From the NCBI RefSeq assembly GCF_000690905.1, contig NZ_JMCL01000059.1:124001-188000 (forward strand): a stretch of DNA of 64,000 nt, in the 5' to 3' direction. The position numbers were made by a program, and so were the translations under genes. The DNA comes from Pseudomonas sp. Ant30-3 (GTDB taxonomy: Bacteria; Pseudomonadota; Gammaproteobacteria; Pseudomonadales; Pseudomonadaceae). The notes beneath the pieces were generated by a model. It was not told where the DNA came from. It searched no databases and saw nothing but the letters and a program-made list of their open reading frames with translations. This document shows positions 57,275 to 64,000 of the stretch, piece by piece; position 1 is the stretch's first letter; each line of letters begins with the position of its first letter.

Positions 57275-59776
57275 ATGACCCGCTCCCCGTTCCGTCGTCT
57301 TGTGTTTGGCACCCTGCGCCGGCTGTTGTACCTCTGGGTTCGCTCGGAGACGATCAATCAGTCGTCGTTCACCCTCAACCTCGACCGCAGCCGCCCGGTG
57401 TTCTACGTCCTGCAAAACCCTTCAATGACCGACCTTGCCGTGGTCGATACCGAATGCACCAAGGCCGGCCTGCCCCGGCCGGTATTGCCGGTGTCAGTGG
57501 GGACACTGCTCGAACCCGCTGCGTTTTTCTACCTGACGCCCGAGCCCGACTGGCTCGGTCGTCAGGACAAACGCGGCGCACCGCCGACCCTGACCCGTCT
57601 GGTCAGCGCCCTGAGCCAGAACGCCGCCGAAGATGCGCAGATCATCCCGGTCAGCGTGTTCTGGGGCCAGTCGCCCGACAGCGAATCGAGCCCGTGGAAA
57701 CTGCTCTTCGCTGACAGCTGGGCGGTCACCGGGCGGTTGCGCCGGTTGCTCAGCATCATCGTGCTGGGGCGCAAGACCCGCGTGCAGTTCTCCGCGCCGA
57801 TCCATCTGCGCGAGCTGATCGATCACAACAAGGGCCACGAGCGCACCGTGCGCATGGCCCAGCGCATCCTGCGCGTACACTTCCGCAACCTCAAAGCCGC
57901 CGTGATCGGCCCCGACATTTCTCACCGTCGCAACCTGGTCAAAGGTCTGCTCAATCAACCGCTGGTCAGGCAAGCGATCCTTGATGAGGCCGAGCGCGAG
58001 AACATTTCCCCCGAGAAAGCCAAGGCCCAGGCGCTGCGCTATGGCAACGAGATAGCATCGGATTACACCTACACCGCGATCCGCTTTCTCGAAGTGGTGT
58101 TGAGCTGGTTCTGGAACAAGATTTACGACGGGATCAAGGTCAACCACATCGAAGGCGTGCAGAAGGTCGCCCAGGGTCACGAGGTCATCTATGTACCGTG
58201 TCACCGCAGCCACATCGACTACCTGCTGCTGTCCTATCTGCTGTTCCGCAACGGCCTGACACCGCCGCACATTGCCGCCGGCATCAACCTCAACATGCCG
58301 GTGATCGGCAGCCTGCTGCGACGCGGCGGTGCGTTCTTCATGCGTCGCACCTTCAAGGGCAACCCGCTGTACACCTCGGTGTTCAACGAATACCTGCACA
58401 CCCTGTTCACCAAAGGTTTTCCGGTCGAGTACTTCGTCGAGGGTGGCCGCTCGCGCACCGGGCGCATGCTGCAACCGAAAACCGGGATGCTGGCGATCAC
58501 CCTGCGCAGCTTCTTGCGCTCCTCGCGGATGCCGATTGTGTTCATCCCGGTCTATATCGGTTATGAACGCGTGCTTGAAGGGCGGACTTATCTCGGCGAA
58601 CTGCGCGGCGCCACCAAGAAGAAAGAATCGATCTTCGACATCTTCAAAGTCATCGGCGCGTTGAAGCAGCGTTTTGGTCAAGTCGCGGTGAACTTCGGCG
58701 AGCCGATCAAGCTGGCTGAATTCCTCGACAGCGAACAGCCGGACTGGCGCCAACAGGAACTCGGCCCGCAGTTCAAACCGGCCTGGCTCAACGAAACCAC
58801 CAACCGCCTGGGCGAGAAAGTCGCGCAGCATCTGAACGAAGCGGCGGCGATCAACCCGGTCAATCTGGTCGCGCTGGCGCTGTTGTCCACCACGCGTCTG
58901 GCCCTGGATGATCGCGCCATGGCGCGGGTGCTCGATCTCTACCTGGCGCTGCTGCGCAAGGTGCCGTACTCGCCGCACACCACGCTGCCGGAGGGTGATG
59001 GCCGAGCGTTGATCGAACACGTCAAGGACATGGATCTGCTGTCTGAACAGAACGATGCCTTGGGCAAGATTTTGTATCTGGATGAGCAGAATGCGGTTCT
59101 GATGACGTATTACCGCAACAACGTGCTGCACATATTCGCCTTGCCGTCATTGCTTGCGAGCTTCTTCCAGAGCACGTCGCGCATGAGCCGTGAACAGATC
59201 CTGCGGTACACCCGGGCGCTGTATCCGTACCTGCAATCGGAGCTGTTCATCCGCTGGTCGCTGGACGAACTGGATGCGGTGGTCGATCAGTGGCTCGAAG
59301 CTTTCGTCGAACAGGGCCTGCTGCGGTTCGAAAACGATGTGTACTTGCGTCCGGCGCCAAGCTCGCGGCATTTCGTGTTGCTGACGCTGCTCTCGAAAAG
59401 CATTGCGCAAACCTTGCAGCGCTTCTACATGACCGTGTCGCTGCTGCTCAACAGCGGCCAGAACAGCCTCAGCGCCGAAGAACTGGAAGACTTGTGCACG
59501 GTCATGGCCCAGCGCCTGTCGATCCTGCATGGTCTGAACGCACCGGAATTTTTCGACAAGAGCCTGTTCCGCCACTTCATCCAGACGCTGCTCGACCTCG
59601 ATGTGCTCCGGCGCGATGAAGCGGGCAAGTTGAGTTATCACCCGTTGCTTGGCGAACTCGCCGAGGGTGCGGCCAAACGGGTACTGCCGGCAGAAATTCG
59701 TTTGTCGATCCGTCAGGTGGCGCTGCATCGCAGTGAAGATGCGGCGGACCTGCCCGCCGTACCGCCCGAGGCCTGA
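57275..59776 (+). CDS. plsB: PlsB, glycerol-3-phosphate acyltransferase
   Basis: Acylates glycerol 3-phosphate at position 1, the first step of phospholipid synthesis at the inner membrane. The 833-residue protein has the catalytic HX4D block [13 protein letters not shown] at about residue 310, then the glycerol-phosphate binding motif [28 protein letters not shown] and [16 protein letters not shown]. Length matches PlsB of gammaproteobacteria. The start ([21 protein letters not shown]) has a basic amphipathic beginning. Confidence 0.96.
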   Translation: MTRSPFRRLVFGTLRRLLYLWVRSETINQSSFTLNLDRSRPVFYVLQNPSMTDLAVVDTECTKAGLPRPVLPVSVGTLLEPAAFFYLTPEPDWLGRQDKRGAPPTLTRLVSALSQNAAEDAQIIPVSVFWGQSPDSESSPWKLLFADSWAVTGRLRRLLSIIVLGRKTRVQFSAPIHLRELIDHNKGHERTVRMAQRILRVHFRNLKAAVIGPDISHRRNLVKGLLNQPLVRQAILDEAERENISPEKAKAQALRYGNEIASDYTYTAIRFLEVVLSWFWNKIYDGIKVNHIEGVQKVAQGHEVIYVPCHRSHIDYLLLSYLLFRNGLTPPHIAAGINLNMPVIGSLLRRGGAFFMRRTFKGNPLYTSVFNEYLHTLFTKGFPVEYFVEGGRSRTGRMLQPKTGMLAITLRSFLRSSRMPIVFIPVYIGYERVLEGRTYLGELRGATKKKESIFDIFKVIGALKQRFGQVAVNFGEPIKLAEFLDSEQPDWRQQELGPQFKPAWLNETTNRLGEKVAQHLNEAAAINPVNLVALALLSTTRLALDDRAMARVLDLYLALLRKVPYSPHTTLPEGDGRALIEHVKDMDLLSEQNDALGKILYLDEQNAVLMTYYRNNVLHIFALPSLLASFFQSTSRMSREQILRYTRALYPYLQSELFIRWSLDELDAVVDQWLEAFVEQGLLRFENDVYLRPAPSSRHFVLLTLLSKSIAQTLQRFYMTVSLLLNSGQNSLSAEELEDLCTVMAQRLSILHGLNAPEFFDKSLFRHFIQTLLDLDVLRRDEAGKLSYHPLLGELAEGAAKRVLPAEIRLSIRQVALHRSEDAADLPAVPPEA

Positions 59777-59783
59777 TTCAAAA

Positions 59784-59804
59784 GCAGCGGTGTACAACCG
59801 CTGC
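59784..59804 (+). terminator. hairpin after plsB
   Basis: The stem GCAGCGGT / ACCGCTGC lies 8 bp after the stop. The T run (GTTTTTG) comes only 8 bases after the stem, so it is a weak candidate terminator or a processing structure. Confidence 0.5.
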
Positions 59805-59834
59805 CCCATCCGTTTTTGTTGAGAGGAAGCCGCC

Positions 59835-60524
59835 ATGCTCCGCCCTACCCTACGCTTTGCCGGCCTGTGCGCAGGCCTGATGATTTCCGCCAGCGCGCTT
59901 GCACTGTCGCTCAATGACCTGTCGCAAAAGGATGCTACCGGCGGATTGAAAGATGCACTGACGCAAAGTGCACAACTGGCCGTCAAACAACTCGGCGCAC
60001 CGGGCGGCTTCAGCAACAATCCCGAGGTGAAAATCGAACTGCCGGGCAAACTGGGCAAAGTCGCCAGCAAGATGAAAGCGTTCGGCATGGGCGCTCAAGT
60101 CGATCAACTGGAAACCAGTATGAACAAGGCCGCCGAGGCCGCCGTGGTTCAGGCCCAGCCAATCCTCGTCGACGCTGTGAAAAAAATGACCGTAGAAGAT
60201 GCCAAAGGCATCCTCAGCGGCGGCAACGACTCGGCTACGCAATACCTGAGCCAGACCAGCCGTGAACAGATCCGCCTGAAATTCCTGCCGATCGTCAAAA
60301 AAGCCACTGATCAGGTCGGTCTGGCCAGGCAGTACAACTCGTTTGCCGGACAGGCGGCCGCCTTTGGTGTCGTCGATACGAAGAGCGCCAATATTGAAGG
60401 TTATGTGACGGAACAGGCGCTGAATGGCCTGTTTGAAATGATCGGCAAACAGGAAGAAACCATCCGCCAGAACCCGGCGGCTGCAGCGACCAGTCTGGCG
60501 AAGAAAGTGTTCGGGACCCTCTGA
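59835..60524 (+). CDS. DUF4197 family protein, exported
   Basis: A 229-residue protein with an N-terminal signal peptide (MLRPTLRFAGLCAGLMISASALA), followed by LSLNDLSQKDATGGLKDAL, the typical beginning of DUF4197 proteins. The rest is helical with KIELPGKLGKVASKMKAFGMG and a C-terminal GYVTEQALNGLFEMIGKQE block. The function of the family is unknown. Its place next to plsB resembles other pseudomonads. A purine-rich AGAGGAAG site precedes the ATG. Confidence 0.85.
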   Translation: MLRPTLRFAGLCAGLMISASALALSLNDLSQKDATGGLKDALTQSAQLAVKQLGAPGGFSNNPEVKIELPGKLGKVASKMKAFGMGAQVDQLETSMNKAAEAAVVQAQPILVDAVKKMTVEDAKGILSGGNDSATQYLSQTSREQIRLKFLPIVKKATDQVGLARQYNSFAGQAAAFGVVDTKSANIEGYVTEQALNGLFEMIGKQEETIRQNPAAAATSLAKKVFGTL

Positions 60525-60533
60525 CATTCCCCG

Positions 60534-61328
60534 CGTAGGAGCAAGCTTGCTCGCGATGGCGGTGGGTCAGTCACCGTCTGAGTTAAATGACACACCGCCA
60601 TCGCGGGCAAGCCCGGCTCCTACAGATTTTAGGCCAGCCGCAGATTTTGCATCCAGCACCAGCCCCGTAGGAGCAAGCTTGCTCGCGACGGCGGTGGGTC
60701 AGTCACCGTCTGAGTTAAATGACACACCGCCATCGCGGGCAAGCCCGGCTCCTACAGATTTTAGGGCCAGCCGCAGATTTTGCATCCAGCACCAGCCCCG
60801 TAGGAGCAAGCTCGCTCGCGATGGCGGTGGGTCAGTCACCGTCTGAGTTAAATGACACACCGCCATCGCGGGCAAGCCCGGCTCCTACAGATTTTAGGCC
60901 AGCCGCAGATTTTGCATCCAGCACCAGCCCCGTAGGAGCAAGCTTGCTCGCGATGGCGGTGGGTCAGTCACCGTCTGAGTTAAATGACACACCGCCATCG
61001 CGGGCAAGCCCGGCTCCTACAGATTTTAGGCCAGCCGCAGATTTTGCATCCAGCACCAGCCCCGTAGGAGCAAGCTCGCTCGCGACGGCGGTGGGTCAGT
61101 CACCGTCTGAGTTAAATGACACACCGCCATCGCGGGCAAGCCCGGCTCCTACAGATTTTAGGGCCAGCCGCAGATTTTGCATCCAGCACCAGCCCCGTAG
61201 GAGCAAGCTTGCTCGCGACGGCGGTGGGTCAGTCACCGTCTGAGTTAAATGACACACCGCCATCGCGGGCAAGCCCGGCTCCTACAGATTTTAGGGCCAG
61301 CCGCAGATTTTGCATTTATCACCAGATT
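60534..61328. repeat. tandem array of six 132/133-bp REPIN units
   Basis: Six head-to-tail units start at 60534, 60666, 60799, 60931, 61063 and 61196 (lengths 132, 133, 132, 132, 133, about 133). Each has a left REP (core GAGCAAGCTTGCTC), an identical loop, a right REP in reverse orientation (core CGGGCTTGCCCG) and a 42-bp spacer containing CAGCCGCAGATTTTGC. Units differ only at three sites: T or C in the left core, GAT or GAC after it, and GG or GGG in the spacer. The array fills the gap between the convergent DUF4197 and RND genes. Unit length is not a multiple of three and it is not coding. Confidence 0.97.
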
Positions 61329-61367
61329 TAGGCCAGCCGCAGACTTTGCATGTAGCACCAGTCCCGT
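61325..61367. repeat. lone diverged copy of the array spacer
   Basis: A spacer without REPs (containing AGGCCAGCCGCAGACTTTGC) follows the sixth unit and ends 6 bp before the RND stop. It carries several changes not found in the six units, so it is probably the older, original flank from which the unit was captured. Confidence 0.75.
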
Positions 61368-61372
61368 CCAGA

Positions 61373-64000
61373 TCAGGACGGTTCTTTCTTGATCCTGAAC
61401 CAGGCCGCATACAACGCCGGCAAAAACAACAACGTCAACGCGGTGGCCACGATCAACCCGCCCATGATCGCCACCGCCATCGGCCCGAAAAACACGCTGC
61501 GTGACAGCGGAATCATCGCCAGCACAGCCGCCAGCGCCGTCAAAACGATCGGGCGGAAGCGTCGCACTGTCGCCTCGATAATCGCCTGCCAAGGCTTCAG
61601 CCCCGCCGCGATGTCCTGCTCGATCTGATCCACCAGAATCACCGAATTACGCATGATCATCCCCGACAGCGCAATCGTCCCCAGCATCGCCACGAACCCG
61701 AAAGGTTGACGAAACACCATCAGAAACAACGTCACCCCGATCAACCCCAGTGGCGCCGTCAGAAACACCATCACCGTGCGTGAGAAACTTCGCAGTTGCA
61801 GCATCAGCAACGTCAGCACCACCACGATAAAAAGCGGCACCCCGGCCTTTACCGAATTCTGCCCGCGCGCCGAGTCCTCTACCGTGCCGCCCACGTCCAG
61901 CAAATAGCCATCCGGCAATTGCGCGCGAATCGGATCGAGCGTCGGCATGATCTGCTGCACCAGCGTCGCCGGTTGCTGCTTGCCATAAATATCGGCGCGG
62001 ACCGTCACGTTAGGCAGCCGATTGCGATGCCAGATAATGCCTTCTTCAAAACCGTATTCGAGCGTGGCGATCTGCGACAACGCTACGCTGCGACCGTTGT
62101 CAGTGGGCACCGCGAGACTCGGCAGCAACGATAATTCGGTGCGCTCATGCAGGGTGCCGCGCAGCAGAATCTCGATCAACTCGTTGTCTTCGCGATACTG
62201 ACTGACGCTCGACCCCGTGAGCGAACTCTGCAGAAATTTCGCCAGGTTCGCCGTGCTCACCCCGAGCGCCCGGGCGCGGTCCTGATCGACATTCAGATAG
62301 ACGACCTTGCTCGGTTCTTCCCAATCGAGGTGGACATTGACCACATGCGGATTCTCGCGAACCTTGGCGGCGACTTTTCTTGCCAGCGCGCGCACTTCCT
62401 CGATGTGCTCACCGGTCACCCGAAACTGCACCGGATACCCCACGGGCGGGCCGTTCTCTAGTCGAGTGACCCGCGAACGCAGGGTTGGGAATTGTTCATT
62501 CAGCGTTTCGATCAGCCACAGGCGCAAGGTCTCGCGCTCTTCGATGGTTTTGGCCAGGACGACAAACTGGGCGAAGCTCGCCGCAGGAAGTTGCTGATCG
62601 AGCGGTAGGTAAAATCGCGGAGAACCGGTGCCGACATAGGCCACATAGTTGTCGATGCCGGCATGGTCCTTGAGCAGCGCTTCCAGGCGCTTGACCTCAA
62701 CAGCGGTGTTGCTCAGGGACGCGCCCTCGGCCAGTTTCAGGTCAACCATCAATTCAAGACGACCGGATGCCGGGAAGAACTGTTGTGGGACAAACCGGAA
62801 CAGCACGACCGACGCAACGAACAACGCAACGGTCAGCACGATCACGGTTTTGCGGCGTCGCACGCACCACTCCACCAGTCGCCTGACACGTTGATAAAAC
62901 GGCGTGCCATAAGGGTCGAATTCGCCGTTGGCGGTACCGTGTTTGGCGGCGTGAATTTTCGCCAGATCCGGCAGGAGTTTTTCCCCCAGATACGGTACAA
63001 AAACCACCGCCGCCACCCACGATGCCAGCAGCGCGATGGTCACCACCTGGAAGATCGAGCGGGTGTATTCACCGGTGCCCGACTGCGCGGTGGCGATCGG
63101 CAAGAAACCGGCGGCGGTGATCAGCGTACCGGTGAGCATCGGGAACGCGGTGCTGGTCCAGGCGTAACTCGCGGCCTTCACCCGGTCGAAGCCCTGCTCC
63201 ATTTTGATCGCCATCATTTCCACGGCGATGATCGCGTCGTCCACCAGCAGCCCCAACGCCAGTACTAGCGCACCGAGGGAAATCTTGTGCAGGCCGATGC
63301 CAAGGTAATACATGCAGGCAAAGGTCATCGCCAACACCAGCGGAATCGCCAGCGCCACCACCATGCCGGTGCGCACACCGAGTGAGAAGAAGCTCACCAG
63401 CAGCACAATCGCCAAGGCTTCTACCAGCACCTGAACGAATTCTCCGACACCGGTTTTCACCGCTGCCGGCTGATCGGAGACTTTGCGCAGTTGCATGCCC
63501 GCCGGCAGGTTTTTCTGGATCCGCGCGAACTCGACTTCCAGCGCCTTGCCCAGTACCAGAATGTCGCCACCGTCCTTCATGGCGACGGCCAGACCGATCG
63601 CGTCCTCTGCCATGAAACGCATACGTGGCGCAGGGGGATCGTTGAAACCGCGCCGCACATTGGCGACATCGGAGATACGGAACGTGCGATCGCCGACGCG
63701 GATCGGGAAGTTTTTTATCTCTTCAACTGTCTGAAAATTCCCCGACACCCGTAGCTGCAATCGTTCACTGGTGGTTTCGAAAAAACCCGCCGTTGACACC
63801 GCATTCTGCTCCTGCAGCGCTTGCTGCACCGCTGCCAGTGGCAGACCAAGGGTGGCGAGTTTGACGTTGGACAGTTCGACCCAGATCTTCTCATCCTGCA
63901 GCCCCAACAGGTCGACCTTGCCGACATCCTTCACCCGTTGCAGCTGGATCTGCACCCGGTCGGCGTAGTCCTTGAGTACCGCGTAGTCAAAACCGTCGCC
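61373..64000 (-). CDS. RND efflux pump inner-membrane transporter (5' end outside window)
   Basis: A proton-driven resistance-nodulation-division transporter. The visible 875 residues are in one frame to the window edge; about 150 N-terminal residues are missing. Seen in order: porter subdomains, membrane helix 4 with the proton-relay pair in LVLALGLLVDDAIIAVEMMAIK, the second repeat beginning RRKTVIVLTVALFVASVVLF, and the final helices ending ALYAAWFRIKKEPS. The neighbourhood (plsB nearby) recalls mexK of P. aeruginosa, and TriC-like pumps are also similar; the name is left open. Expected membrane-fusion partners would lie upstream, outside the window. Confidence 0.93.
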   Translation of the reverse strand, partial: GDGFDYAVLKDYADRVQIQLQRVKDVGKVDLLGLQDEKIWVELSNVKLATLGLPLAAVQQALQEQNAVSTAGFFETTSERLQLRVSGNFQTVEEIKNFPIRVGDRTFRISDVANVRRGFNDPPAPRMRFMAEDAIGLAVAMKDGGDILVLGKALEVEFARIQKNLPAGMQLRKVSDQPAAVKTGVGEFVQVLVEALAIVLLVSFFSLGVRTGMVVALAIPLVLAMTFACMYYLGIGLHKISLGALVLALGLLVDDAIIAVEMMAIKMEQGFDRVKAASYAWTSTAFPMLTGTLITAAGFLPIATAQSGTGEYTRSIFQVVTIALLASWVAAVVFVPYLGEKLLPDLAKIHAAKHGTANGEFDPYGTPFYQRVRRLVEWCVRRRKTVIVLTVALFVASVVLFRFVPQQFFPASGRLELMVDLKLAEGASLSNTAVEVKRLEALLKDHAGIDNYVAYVGTGSPRFYLPLDQQLPAASFAQFVVLAKTIEERETLRLWLIETLNEQFPTLRSRVTRLENGPPVGYPVQFRVTGEHIEEVRALARKVAAKVRENPHVVNVHLDWEEPSKVVYLNVDQDRARALGVSTANLAKFLQSSLTGSSVSQYREDNELIEILLRGTLHERTELSLLPSLAVPTDNGRSVALSQIATLEYGFEEGIIWHRNRLPNVTVRADIYGKQQPATLVQQIMPTLDPIRAQLPDGYLLDVGGTVEDSARGQNSVKAGVPLFIVVVLTLLMLQLRSFSRTVMVFLTAPLGLIGVTLFLMVFRQPFGFVAMLGTIALSGMIMRNSVILVDQIEQDIAAGLKPWQAIIEATVRRFRPIVLTALAAVLAMIPLSRSVFFGPMAVAIMGGLIVATALTLLFLPALYAAWFRIKKEPS

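Noticed and set aside
60719..61243. A 174-codon open frame with an internally repeated peptide across the REPIN array
   Set aside because: The repetition follows from the DNA repeat. The unit length of 132 or 133 bp shifts the frame between units, there is no start signal, and REPINs are non-coding.
60534..61328. Possible CRISPR array
   Set aside because: Units are 132-133 bp with nearly identical inner segments. There are no short direct repeats with unique spacers, and no cas genes are present.

Overview
This window is chromosomal DNA from a fluorescent pseudomonad, most likely a member of the Pseudomonas fluorescens complex. Three things support this: the gene order fdxA - rsmZ - rpoS - nlpD - pcm - surE - truD - ispF, protein sequences that match Pseudomonas family members along their length, and many inverted REP pairs (REPINs) of the type that is abundant in that complex. 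It is almost entirely core genome, GC-rich and gene-dense. I see no tRNA, rRNA, CRISPR array, prophage or intact insertion sequence.

Layout. 0-11 kb: DNA repair and stress block (recX, recA with a LexA box, pncC, mutS), fdxA, the Gac/Rsm small RNA gene rsmZ with its GacA upstream activating sequence, then rpoS-nlpD-pcm-surE-truD-ispF. 11-14 kb: glutathione-dependent formaldehyde detoxification (fghA, adhC) with a divergent LysR regulator that fits gfnR. 14-26 kb: ispD, ftsB, eno, kdsA, pyrG, tilS, accA, dnaE, rnhB. 26-40 kb: the envelope and translation supercluster, read on the minus strand from rpsB-tsf-pyrH-frr through uppS-cdsA-dxr-rseP-bamA-skp to lpxD-fabZ-lpxA-lpxB. 40-51 kb, plus strand: map, glnD, dapC, a small variable island, a YffB-like reductase, dapD, csdA-csdE, and tcdA on the minus strand. 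51-61 kb: a GH17-GT2 glucan synthase (ndvB type), dapE, rlmA, an unknown gene, a cold-shock protein, plsB and a DUF4197 protein. 61-64 kb: the C-terminal part of an RND efflux pump that runs off the window edge.

How the genes work together. The minus-strand supercluster couples translation factors to isoprenoid supply (dxr, ispD, ispF, uppS), CDP-diacylglycerol synthesis, lipid A synthesis (lpxD, fabZ, lpxA, lpxB, kdsA) and outer-membrane protein assembly (skp, bamA, rseP). dapC, dapD and dapE supply diaminopimelate for peptidoglycan. csdA, csdE and tcdA form the sulfur-transfer and cyclic t6A tRNA modification set.

The parts that do not look like routine core genome are few. The first is an AT-richer island at about 45.7-47.1 kb: an astacin-like mini-metallopeptidase translationally coupled to a 37-codon ORF, a divergent 52-codon ORF with its own ribosome binding site, and a gene relic broken by a 16-bp tandem duplication. 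The second is an array of six nearly identical 132/133-bp REPIN units at 60.5-61.3 kb with two linked sequence variants. The third is a set of small cis-elements: a perfect 17-bp palindrome before ndvB, a structured fdxA leader and a long rpsB leader. I found no clear multi-gene defence or biosynthetic system. The metallopeptidase cassette is the best candidate for something undescribed.
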